DNA of 64,000 bases from Atherix ibis (lineage: Eukaryota; Arthropoda; Insecta; Diptera; Athericidae): contig OY282610.1 of the NCBI GenBank assembly GCA_958298945.1, forward strand, positions 21,848,233 through 21,912,232. The letters run 5' to 3'. Made by a program: the position numbers and the translations under genes. The notes under the pieces were generated by a model, which was not told where the DNA came from, did no database searches, and worked only from the letters and a program-made list of their open reading frames with translations. Each line of letters begins with the position of its first letter. The first letter of the stretch is position 1. Positions 23,796 through 34,329 of the stretch are shown in pieces.

Positions 23796-25679
23796 ATTCA
23801 ATATAAATTATGGAAAATTTCCTTCAAATTGAACATTTTCTACTCCTTCAAAGTACTTTGAATTATTGGACAAAAACATTCGTATGATTATTGAAGTTCT
23901 TAAAGATTCAAAAAGAACTTTTCCTTATAAAATTACTAAATAGTCAGTAGAATTGCCGGATCTTATATGGATAATTTGTTGTAAAAAATATATTTGTAAA
24001 AATGGTACAATATTGGTAAATGTTTTTATTTTATTTGATTTTGTTTAAATTGCAAAATCACTGAAATAGAAAATTTTATGGAAATCAAGTTGAGAATTTA
24101 TGTAATATTGTTCAATTCGATTTGAGAAAATTTCCTTGAAAATTGTTGTGTATTTTATGGTATTCTGATTTGTTGTGGCTGTTGTTGTTGTTATTTTTTG
24201 TTTTGTTCTGGTTTTCTCCTTCTTATTTTATTCGATATCTTTTCCGATAGAGAAAAAATATTTCCGATTGCGTCAAATAGATTGGTTCGATTTTGTTACA
24301 AATAATGCTCCTCTGGGGGCATATTCTCCACCATATGAATAAATTACTGTGGACGAGTTAGATTGAAGAGTGAACGCCTCAGGCTGGGTCACATTACGAT
24401 TGAGTGAATCAAATCAATAAGGTCATAGTAGAACATGGACAAAACGAATGAAAATGGGAACTTGAGCGAATATCTAGCTATGCCCATAGATGCCTAGAAC
24501 TTATGCATGGATGAAAGATGAACTAAATCAGAACCGGAATGGCTGGTAAGAGCCAAAGTGGACAAAAAACCAGAATTACCTACCACCAGAGGAGCTATTG
24601 TCGGATATAGTATGAAAAGTGGATCTAGAAGAGCGAAAAAAAAGGAAACGAAATCCATTTCGATCAAGTTGAACAAATATTTTATGATATAAGGAAATCT
24701 TAGCATAAAATCGAACACTAGTTTATTCACATACACATAATCATATTATCGTAATTTAACATCTTCTGTTAAGGTATGAACTTCGTTAACTCCAAACGAT
24801 ATTTTCTTATTCAAAAAAAAAAAAAAAACAAAAAAAAATGTAATAGTTTTACGTGCGTACAATTTCCTTTTGTATTTTCCGTAATCATATTAGTTTTCTC
24901 TCATTTTCATAATGTCATAATTTCTTCATTTTTATAATATTTTTTTTTACAAGTACACAAAATAATAAAAAAACAAAAATCTGAAATTTATTTTGATAAA
25001 ATCTAATTAATTCCAATTTTTCTTTATCGTATTTTCTTTAGTGGCGAACCCATTTTCTATTAAATCATATATTTGGCTATATTTAAATTATCTAAAATAA
25101 AAATTAATATGTTTTCTTATATTCTCTATAAAATTAACTTATTTTTCATTAATTTTTTGTTGATAAAAGTGAACGCCATCTATTGGAAAAGCTGCTCTCT
25201 TTAAATAGGAAAAAAAAATCTATACAAAATTGTTGAGAAAATCTACCTTTTTAGGAACTTTTCAAATAATATTAATAAGTTATGAATTTAAAAATTTAAT
25301 TTTTTTCTTATTAGATTCTTACGGTACAATCCTCGCTATATATACTTTTCAAGAGCAGCGCCATCTCTTTCCAAATTTTCATACTTAAAAGTGTTCAAAT
25401 AATTTTCAATAAGTTTTGAAACTTACAATATAATTTTTATTTTTTTTTTTTTTTTTGTATTTTAATTTAATTTTTTATTGGTTTTTTTAAGAAGAAAAAT
25501 AAAGTTTTTATATATTTTGTAGCTCGATAGCCAGTTAAATTTTTTTAAGGTTAAGATTATATTAAAGTTTGCCATTCTTATTAAATAATTGTGTAATTCG
25601 AAAAATATGCATTAAATTATTAAAACTTTTAGTAAATGTGGTTATTTTCTTGTAGCCGCATTTTGTTGATTTGTCAAAC
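23796..25679. other. AT-rich DNA with a more complex patch at 24.25-24.73 kb
   Basis: Most is AT-rich with no signal. The patch at about 24250-24730 is less AT-rich and carries an open stretch on each strand (for example minus 24494-24736), but I recognise no domain. It may be host non-coding DNA or the remains of an unidentified element. Confidence 0.35.
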
Positions 25680-26055
25680 TGGATTTTTTTGTAATGATGA
25701 GGCTCTGCAAATACTCAAATGCCTATGATTGTATCTACGAAAACTAACGAAAAAAACGACATTTTGCTCTTAAGGTGTCATTGGGACTGTATTTCTTTGA
25801 AAATAAAGGAAGATTAAAATTTTTAAGCTTAAACAGCATAAATATTTTTTTTTTGGATTGCCCTGAAAATTTTCCAGAACGTCTAATTTCTTGAGTTGGT
25901 AATATCAATTGGCCTACAAGATCGTACAATTTGACGTTGTTATAACTTTTCTTTTAGAAAAGTTATATATTTAAAAACTTATATCTGCCAAGAGCAATGT
26001 CCAAATTATACCTCGAAATTACCTCAAAAGGATCGAGTCCTGTCGACTCGTAATT
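25680..26055 (+). pseudogene. Transposase relic, rosa (DD41D)-like family
   Basis: In three interleaved frames the plus strand gives, in the expected order, WGSANTQMPMIV (WGSENPRVIVE block), VSLGLYFFENKG (GIIGPYFFENE block) and FPERLIS plus NINWPTRSYNLTLL (the block carrying the third catalytic Asp, here changed). About half of the transposase is represented, with the region between the second and third blocks collapsed. There are several frame changes and stops. The motif order strongly supports the family even though no single frame is long. No terminal repeats were identified. Confidence 0.6.
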
Positions 26056-26849
26056 TTTTGTATATTCCAAAGAGAAATTTGAAAAATCTTTTTTTTATTG
26101 TTTATTAAAATAAAATTTAGTATATTTTAATGGAGTAGTTTAAAAGTATTTTTTAACCAATATTGAAATTTTTTTTATTTTCTTTAAGGTTAAGTTAATT
26201 GGAAAAAAAAATTATTTTTTAATAAATTATTTTTTAATTTTGTTTTATTTAAATTCACTAATTTTCGGTAATAAATTTTCCATTAGAGAATAAGAAATTT
26301 TCGTAATTACGATAATTGGAAGAAAGTAAATTTTGTGCATTTTCGTCAAGTTAAGAAACTGTGTTAAAGTGTGAAAATTTTATAAAGAAAGAAAATCTTA
26401 AATTTCTGCACAAGTTTGCCTTCATTATTGAATGAAATCTTTTCAACTCAACAAAGTGTATTTCTATTCTATTCAATTCGTATAGCCTGTGTCCTTTCTC
26501 ATTAGTTTAATGTGCAAATTTAAATAAGATGTACTCTGAAAATTTCAATTTTATTAGAGACTTGAAGTTTTTTCTTCTTCTCTTCATTCCATTTGCTTAG
26601 TTGACAAGAAATGGGAGAAGATTTTCTACTGGAATATAAAGGAAAAAAAGCTCTTCAAGAAAACGTGAAAAAAAAAATCATCGAAAATGTCACAGTTAAG
26701 GTCCACATAAATTAAAATGGAGAATATCGAGCGAAATAAAAGTGTACACATAATACAAGTATGAAAAAATTAATTTGAAGTTCAAAAGTGGAAAAAATTG
26801 TACGAATAGAAAAGGACGTAATTAGTTGAATGTTCGAGAGAAAAAAAAT
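26056..26849. other. AT-rich DNA with no recognised gene
   Basis: Nothing coding or repetitive was recognised on either strand. Confidence 0.4.
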
Positions 26850-28729
26850 CCTCGTCGTTAGAAGTGTGTGTTTTATGGCAAAGTGTGTATACGATGATGT
26901 GATAATGATGGTGGCCGCATTTTTGATGTAAACACAACTGTTATGGCGATAATGATGTTGTGACAGTAATTACGAGGGCAACTGGAGTACTGAGTACTGG
27001 AGCTAGTGGATGCAGGTACTTGGCTTGTTCAGGTGTCATGCGATTCAATTGGCATGGCGAGGCAGAGCAAGCACACTTAGTAAGCCCGTATTATCATCAT
27101 CGTCATCCGAATGGTAACTAACTACTTGTAATTTGTTCAAGTTGACTCTCTATAGTGTCGTTGTGTGGGCCCAGTTTGTCTACACTGTACACGTTTGAGT
27201 ACTTAACGTTGGCACTATGGCGGCCAGATGAAGAACGGATACTGTTTGGACTGCAATTTTCTATCCACAATTACAGCACATTACCTGTCTTGGATTCGTA
27301 ATTAATACGCGGCTCAGATGCGTACGTGCCTACGTGCAAGTTTCCGTTGTGAACTTTTCTCCGATGGGTTTTTTTTTTTTCGTTTCTGGAGAAACCACAT
27401 TTCTCAACGGTAGGCACCTAGTAATTTCTGGCATTTAAATCAACCAACTATCATATTTATCAATTAGATTGCATAGCCTAAACATACGCAAATAAAAATG
27501 CATCAACTTTTGTGCAAGTGGGACTAAAAAACGCTTCCATATGCAAAACGTTAACAACCAGCAACGATTATTTGAGGTTAGCCTGGTGAAAAGTTTATGG
27601 AATTGGAAAGATATCTGGCTCCGATTTCAAACTGAATAAATACGAACGATGCTTTTGATATGGAGCAGTATTTGCTGAAGCAGAGTTAATGGCACCACAC
27701 CAAAGTGTACTCTTTGCCATTCAGCAATTAAAGTTGATCGTTTCGATTCTACGAAAGTGTGTGTGTGTGTGTTCCAATGCAGTTGCAACATAAGACATGC
27801 AATGACCCCGAATTGTGTGAAGACATTGTGCATAACAGCCGCAAATCGTATGAGTGCCAAAGTCTGGGATACACTAGCAAGTGATGAGATGGTCATTGAT
27901 TATCCGGAAGAAAATTGATCGGGTCCCTTCGGAGACTGATGACCTACATGCAAAAATGAACAACTTCTAGTATTTGGTATTGAGGATGAGTGAAAATATC
28001 TGTTCGGGTGTGTTATCAAATCCTGCTTGCATATGCAAATTAAGATGACACTCAGAGGTCGGAATTTGTCCATTTCACACTAGATTGATTAAAGATGCGT
28101 TAAGACAGTGCTCAATTGCTTCGACACGAGTCGTGCCTGAACTGGTCCCGGTATCTGTTGAGAGGTGTACCTAATGACAATTTCCAATGATTTACGAAGC
28201 GACAAGATTGTATTTTCCACTTACATGGACACTTGGATTTACAACTACGACCGGATACCATTTTTCAATATGACCAGCATAGAATATTGTCGAACACTTA
28301 CCGATGGAATATAATTTCGTATAGTTAAAGGAATTTTTCAACAATAGTCCTGCACAAGGATATCTGCCAATTTCTATATATGAGAACTGATTCATATACC
28401 AATTTGTATAATTGTATAAAAAGTCAGTTACAGAAGGTTGCGTACGAGTGCATCGATTTATACGAAAGTGGATCCGCTAGTCACCGGGGTAATGGTGCAG
28501 TGGTACTATTGCTGTGTTAGGGATCATTGGAACAATCGATTGGCTGATGGATGTCGTTTCTTCATCGGCTCCTTAAATTTCCCTTGCAATCGATTCGAAC
28601 GAAATCAAATCACCGTCGATTTATTCATGAAATGAATCAACACAAAATTGCTTAACAATCAATGCTTTAATGTATTCAACGAACCGAACTGCTTTCGGGG
28701 CAGCTCTCAATCCCAATATCGATGCCAAC
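26850..28729. other. Complex, less AT-rich non-repetitive DNA; possible host regulatory or 5' UTR sequence
   Basis: This is the longest stretch of balanced-composition DNA without transposon or satellite homology. It lies immediately upstream of a candidate signal-peptide exon (28730-28944, plus). It contains a short GT microsatellite (about 27757-27772), an octamer-like ATATGCAAATTAAG near 28031-28044 and many CA/TG-rich steps. Several frames of 60-90 codons exist on both strands (for example minus 27627-27896), none with a recognisable domain. I infer host intronic, promoter or UTR sequence. Confidence 0.3.
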
Positions 28730-28944
28730 ATGCCAAATCGAAGGCTTTTAATTATTATCAACCTGTACACTCTTTTGCACGTCTCCGCCACGAAAACACA
28801 CGTTTTAAGGCCGATTTTAATAAATACAACCACCGCAAAATACACTACATCCTTTCCACAGCATTCATTGTTGGATGCGCAAACAAAAAAAAAAGGATTT
28901 TCTATTTTTTTTTATTATGACCCTTTTATGGCAAACGCTAAAGG
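28730..28944 (+). CDS. Candidate first coding exon of a secreted or membrane protein (hypothetical)
   Basis: From the ATG at 28730 the frame reads MPNRRLLIIINLYTLLHVSA, then TKTHVLRP and further residues. This looks like a classical signal peptide: a basic start, a hydrophobic core of about 12 residues and a likely cleavage site after a small residue (VSA/TK). The remaining mature part is Thr/Ser-rich, then crosses an A-run that adds Lys residues. A donor-like AGG/GTATAAG follows at about 28944. The frame also extends upstream to 28670 without an in-frame stop, so another start is possible. There is no homology I can name. It could equally be a chance frame; support comes from the non-repetitive context and the signal-like N-terminus only. 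Confidence 0.22.
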
Positions 28945-30059
28945 GTATAAGCAAAAAAAAACAACAACAACAAAAAACAAGACGAAACGAAATCGGACCA
29001 AATTGTCCATATTTCAATAGCTCCCAACATTCTTATTAGGGTTGAGAGGAGAGAGAGAGAGAAAAAAACAGTATCTGAATAGGGTTAAAATTAGGTCAAG
29101 GTTTATGACTCAATTTTTATCTGAAATTTATGGCTACATATTGGGTATCGTGAATATTTTTATAAACCCAGAAAAGATGCTCTAAGACAAAATTGAAGAC
29201 GATTGTTGATTTCGGAGAAAAGGGCAGAAAAGCCAAAGAAACGTGCATGAATAAAATGAACGAGAGCTAAAGAATAAAAAGAAAGATTCAAAATAGAAAA
29301 GAACAAACAAAAATCAAATAAAATAAACACTTTTTATTATTTGGGAAATTTATTAAAGATTCGACCAAAAATAAAATAGAATCGAAAAAAGAAAGAAAAT
29401 TCCTAGGTTAGGAAGGTGAACGAACAGTTCTCATTTCCAATTAATGGAATTTTTTAGGTGGAATTTTTTTTTACTTTTTAGGCAATTTATAGAATAGCAA
29501 CAATCGTCTGTCTAAATTTACTTTGACTTTAATTAACTTTTGAGAAGTTCATTGATGTGCTAATTTGGTTTTGTATTTTTTTTTTTTTGCCGTCTTACGT
29601 ATGTATTTTTATTGCGGCTCTTAACCAAATTTAAATATTTGTTTTTATATTTACTTTAACTGAAAGTTTAATTGGAAAAGATTTCAATTCTCCGAGTAGG
29701 ATTGTATTTAATTCAAAAAAAAATTGTTTTAATTATTTTATAATTTTTTTTTTTTTTTAATTTTTAAGTTCAAGAAAAAATCTTTCACTCCTTTTTTAAG
29801 GATTTTATATTAGGTATTTTTTTCCAAAAGTGACTTGACAATGTGCGGAAAAATGAAAATTTAATAAATGCTTATTTTCTTATAACTGAATTTTTACTGA
29901 AGCCAACAACATAACATACACTATTCACTAAATTTACGATAATTTCTCTAATCTGTAAGTCAAAATTGGTCTACAGATTACTTTGACCAATTAACGGTGC
30001 AGATTATTCACATTTTAGCTGTTAAAGTGAAAAATTATACAATTCAGTTCAAAAAGATT
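28945..30059. other. AT-rich DNA with no recognised gene
   Basis: A short GA-rich tract lies at about 29041-29067. Otherwise AT-rich without coding signal; if the exon at 28.7 kb is real this would be its intron. Confidence 0.35.
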
Positions 30060-30480
30060 TATTATGATTACTTTTTAAATATGATATCGCTCAAATGGTT
30101 GCCCAGAGCTCAAGTGTGCTCGTTCTGCAACATTTTCGTTCGCATTTTGGAATGTTTCGGCTCATATGTCGGCTAAATTCCAGGCGGATGTTGGTCTTAA
30201 GTTTATCTACAATAGAATGCTTTGCTAGTTGATAGTCATACAGAAGTCATACAGGAAAAAAAGTCAGGCTATAAAAACTCGATTGTGTTTCGAGCTGTGT
30301 AGGATGGAGTGTCGTATTATTTTCACGAATAGTTGGTATATAAAAATCAGTTAATGCTCCTGATTGACAGTTATTGCTTGACCATATGTAACTTCAAAAA
30401 GAACGATCATATGAACACAAATATCATACCACATGGTTTAAATTGATGGTTTTTAATTTGAGGTTCAGTAGAACAGATAA
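30060..30480 (-). pseudogene. Transposase relic, rosa (DD41D)-like family
   Basis: Read on the minus strand, fragments appear in the right order across several frames: a GPFFFE-like stretch followed by YGQAITVNQEH, LTDF.IPTIRENN, ARNTIEFL, then IVDKLKTNIRLEF and the C-terminal HLSDIIFKK. These correspond to the FFEN...AVTVN, ATCHTA-ETI and C-terminal GGHMADIIF blocks of the family. The catalytic DNA-binding middle is collapsed. It abuts a LINE-derived tandem array on its right. Non-functional relic. Confidence 0.55.
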
Positions 30481-30489
30481 TTCTATAAA

Positions 30490-31935
30490 AAGCATTATCA
30501 AAAAATGACAGCTGTCACACAAAACTTGTCAAAATTGTAGTGTTTTCTGACAGGTCAATCTAACATGGATATCCAACGGTGGATGTTCGGCGACCATAGG
30601 ATGTTTGTGAATTTTTAGCTTGTGCTTAAAGTAATTCTGGAAAATTCTACTCTGTCTCGAGCAGCATGGACTAGTTCGCCGATGGTGTTTATTCCCGCCA
30701 GCGTCTTATGCCCCTCATCCATAACATCGGTTTGAAAAGTTATTTTGAATATTCAGTTAAATAATTTCAGAGCATTAGGGTGGCATGTACTGCTCCATAT
30801 AAAAATGTAATTGAACTGACATTCCATAAACGTACTATATGACAGCTGTCAAACAAAACTTATTAAAATTGTGGTATTGCCTGGTAGGTCAATCTAACAT
30901 GGATATCCAACGGTGGATGTTCGGTGATTATAGGATGTTTGTGAATTTTTAGATTGTGTTTAAAGTAATTCTGAAAAATTCTACTCTGTCTCGAGCAAAA
31001 TGGACTAGTTCGCCGATGGTGTTTATTCCCGCCAGCGTCTTATACTTCTCACCCATAACATCGGTTTGAAAAGTTATTTTGAATATTCAGTTAAATAATT
31101 TCAGAGCATTAGGGTGGCATGTACTGCTCCATATAAAAATCTAATTGGACTGACATTCCATAAACGTACTATATGACAGCTGTCAAACAAAACTTATTAA
31201 AATTGTGGTATTGCCTGGTAGGTCAATCTAACATGGATATCCAACGGTGGATGTTCGGTGATTATAGGATGTTTGTGAATTTTTAGCTTGTGCTTAAAGT
31301 AATTCTGGAAAATTCTACTCTGTCTCGAGCAGCATGGACTAGTTCGCCGATGGTGTTTATTCCCGCCAGCGTCTTATGCCCCTCATCCATAACATCGGTT
31401 TGAAAAGTTATTTTGAATATTCAGTTAAATAATTTCAGAGCATTAGGGTGGCATGTACTGCTCCATATAAAAATGTAATTGAACTGACATTCCATAAACG
31501 TACTATATGACAGCTGTCAAACAAAACTTATTAAAATTGTGGTATTGCCTGGTAGGTCAATCTAACATGGATATCCAACGGTGGATGTTCGGTGATTATA
31601 GGATGTTTGTGAATTTTTAGATTGTGTTTAAAGTAATTCTGAAAAATTCTACTCTGTCTCGAGCAAAATGGACTAGTTCGCCGATGGTGTTTATTCCCGC
31701 CAGCGTCTTATACTTCTCACCCATAACATCGGTTTGAAAAGTTATTTTGAATATTCAGTTAAATAATTTCAGAGCATTAGGGTGGCATGTACTGCTCCAT
31801 ATAAAAATCTAATTGGACCGACGTTCCATAAACGTACTATATGACAGCTGTCAAACAAAACTTATCAAAATGGTGGTGTTGCCTGATAGGTCAATCTAAC
31901 ATGGATATCCAACGGTGGATGTTCGGTGATTATAG
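30490..31935 (-). repeat. 334-bp tandem array derived from the 3' end of a LINE, ABAB organisation
   Basis: GGATATCCAACGGTGGATG begins at 30567, 30901, 31235, 31569 and 31903, exactly 334 bp apart every time. Units 1 and 3 share one set of variants (AGCTTGTGCTTAAAG, GAGCAGCATGG, TATGCCCCTCATCC). Units 2 and 4 share another (AGATTGTGTTTAAAG, GAGCAAAATGG, TATACTTCTCACCC). So a 668-bp dimer was duplicated. On the minus strand each unit encodes GINTIGELVHAARDRVEF ending FSRITLSTS and a stop. This resembles the C-terminus of insect non-LTR ORF2 proteins (the A-x-DR-x-F stretch near the end). Reverse transcriptase of the same orientation lies just to the right. Confidence 0.88.
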
Positions 31936-31939
31936 GATA

Positions 31940-32610
31940 TTACTATCTATACATATTCTGCATTCTATTTTGTTTTTAGTTATTAGTTATAATAGCTCAT
32001 ATTTGCTGTATCTTATCTTTCGCTATTTTATCGTTAAAAGTAATTCCCTGTCATTCTCCACGCATCTTAATATTCCAATGTTGGTTACCTTGTCTACCCA
32101 AGAAACTTTCAGGATTCTTTGATAGCACCACATTTTGAAAGCTTAGCTTTTATTTTGTTCATTGTAGAGATTTGCAGATGCAGATCATTACTGCAAAATA
32201 TTTGTTTGTATCTGAAGAAGCTAAGCTTTTTCATTGCTATTCTAATGCGAATTTCCTTTCTTGATATCCAAGAGTCCTTCAAATCGCAGCCAAGATTTTT
32301 GAATTGGTGCACTTTCTTTATATTTTTGTTGCCGATTTTAAGGCTTGCATTATTGTATGGCGTACCCTTTCTGCTTCTGATCCTGAACTTTATCTTTTTA
32401 ATATTTATATTTAAACTGTACTGATAAATTGAGGAGTTTACTTTATTGAGAAGATCTTGTAAATCCTACAAGCTATCTGCAATAAGAGTGTTATCATCAG
32501 CTATCTGCAATAAGAGCTTACCTTGTTCCCATAGCATCTCTGAGACCAAATTGAGAGCGACCTTCTGTGTTTTTAGATTTCTTGTATAATATGTTGTGCT
32601 GAATATTTTA
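31940..32610 (-). pseudogene. Non-LTR retrotransposon reverse transcriptase fragment
   Basis: On the minus strand the sequence gives an ADD-like stretch (near 32.49 kb, frame-broken), LQDLLNKVNSSIYQYSLNIN (thumb region) and NIKKVHQFKNLGCDLKDSW. It continues with an EIRIRIAMKK-SFFRYKQIFCSNDL run, typical of the region just after the catalytic core of insect LINE reverse transcriptases (KYLG...I..RI..A...F). The frame 32109-32312 is the cleanest part. The expected YG(A/V)E-W continuation is missing, so the copy is truncated or rearranged at about 32.1 kb. Near 32470-32515 AGCTATCTGCAATAAGAG is directly duplicated inside the coding sequence. It probably belongs to the same element as the 334-bp array. 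Confidence 0.7.
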
Positions 32611-34329
32611 AGGACCTGCCACCTTAAACTAATTAATTTGTAGTTACCATAAGTTTTTATAATTGATCTTTTTCGGTAGTATAAAATTTAAAAAAAATAA
32701 CAACAATTACAAAACAGTATACAAATGGACAAATGCTATGAATGGCGATTTTAGCCATTCCTCTGGGTAATAATTTGTGTCATAAATGCCAAGAATGTCC
32801 CGCATAATATGTTGAGTTAAAAAAGAATAGTTAAAAATAATATGCAGATAGGTAAGTAAATTTCACATACCTTTTAGAGGCAAATATTCGAAATTGATAG
32901 ATCATCTAATAATTTATATATGTAACCGATAACTCAATAATTAACTAATTTAAAAAGAAATGAAAAAACTATAACAATGATGTCCTGAAATATTTCCAAA
33001 TATCTGCCATCTAATGAGAGAATTTTAAATCTTTATCACGTTCGTACGTCATTTTTAATTTTAACGCACGTAAACGCCATTCCGTGAAAAACTCTCGAAC
33101 AGGATCATATTATGTTAAATTAAAAAGATACCAATTCGAAAAGTATATTCTTTAACAGGAAAAAAAAAACAACTTTCAAAATCCTTTTTAAATTTAAATA
33201 CCTAAAGTATACTTCCATTAAAATTTGAATAGCGTTCAGTTATCCACTTTGGTTGAAATTTCCTGGTAAAATGTAATAACAAATTTTTATTTAAATAGAA
33301 GAGAATTTAATTGAAAAGTGTTGAACTTAAGAAAAAAATAAAAATCAAGAATCCATAGAGGAAAAAAAAATTAAGCAGCAAAACAAGTAGTATTAGTTTG
33401 GTTGGCAGACATCCTTAAGGAGGTATACTTGTGCAAAGGAAAAATACAAAATGTCGAAATAATAGTAAAGGGAATATGGAAGAAAATGAAAGAAGGAGCT
33501 ATTCCGCTGGAAAAGGATCATTGTGCATAATATAAAGAATAGCTAAATATACATACTCACTTATACGAGTACGAGTACATCCATGCATACACTTGACGTA
33601 AGCAATTTTCCAGTGTTGGCTTTCCTCCAAGAATTCTTCAGAAGCTGTTTTTCGCTCAATTTATTCACTGTAGTAATTTGTTTGCATTGAAAGTGTTTGC
33701 GGTAGAGAAGATGTTGTCAATGACTATAAGCCATATTTATTTTCTCTATTGTACCATTAATCGTCATATTAAAGTTTACCACTTCTTATAATTTTTTTCC
33801 TTAACTAACTAACTTATCGACTTCTAGTGTACTATTATTTGCCACCTTTCCACTTTCCATACTCCTTTTTATGTTTGCTTCTATATATTCCGACAAAGTT
33901 TTTTTTTTATAAAATATTTTTATATATTCTACTACTTTTATAGAATCTATGAAATTTAAATGCCTATTATAATATGATGGAAAATATCAATATTTTGTGA
34001 TAATCTGACAATGTTGGTAAACTGATTTTTAATCAAATCTTAAATCAAATAAACTTTTTTTTTATAAGCCGTAAATATTATTTAACAAAAAGTGTTTGTT
34101 TTAATTTTCTTTATTATGTAAAAAAATTCCAAAATGGCATTAAAATAAAGTCTTGATTTCTAATGGACGCTTTCGACGATTGAAACATCTTAATTCTGTG
34201 TAGTATTCAAAATATGACACTATGTTTTCTAGTTTTTTTTTATTGAATATATTTGTAATTTAAATCTATTAATTAGTTTGACATAATTGCCTGTTTACAA
34301 AATATTTAGTGTACTTCAATTCTCGATTT
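32611..34329. other. AT-rich DNA with no recognised gene
   Basis: No coding, RNA or repeat features were recognised on either strand. Confidence 0.4.

Noticed and set aside
24494..24736. 80-codon minus-strand frame in a more complex patch
   Set aside because: No motif; an equally open frame exists on the other strand; no supporting context.
27627..27896. Minus-strand 89-codon frame
   Set aside because: Interrupted by a GT microsatellite encoding His-Thr repeats, and no recognisable domain.
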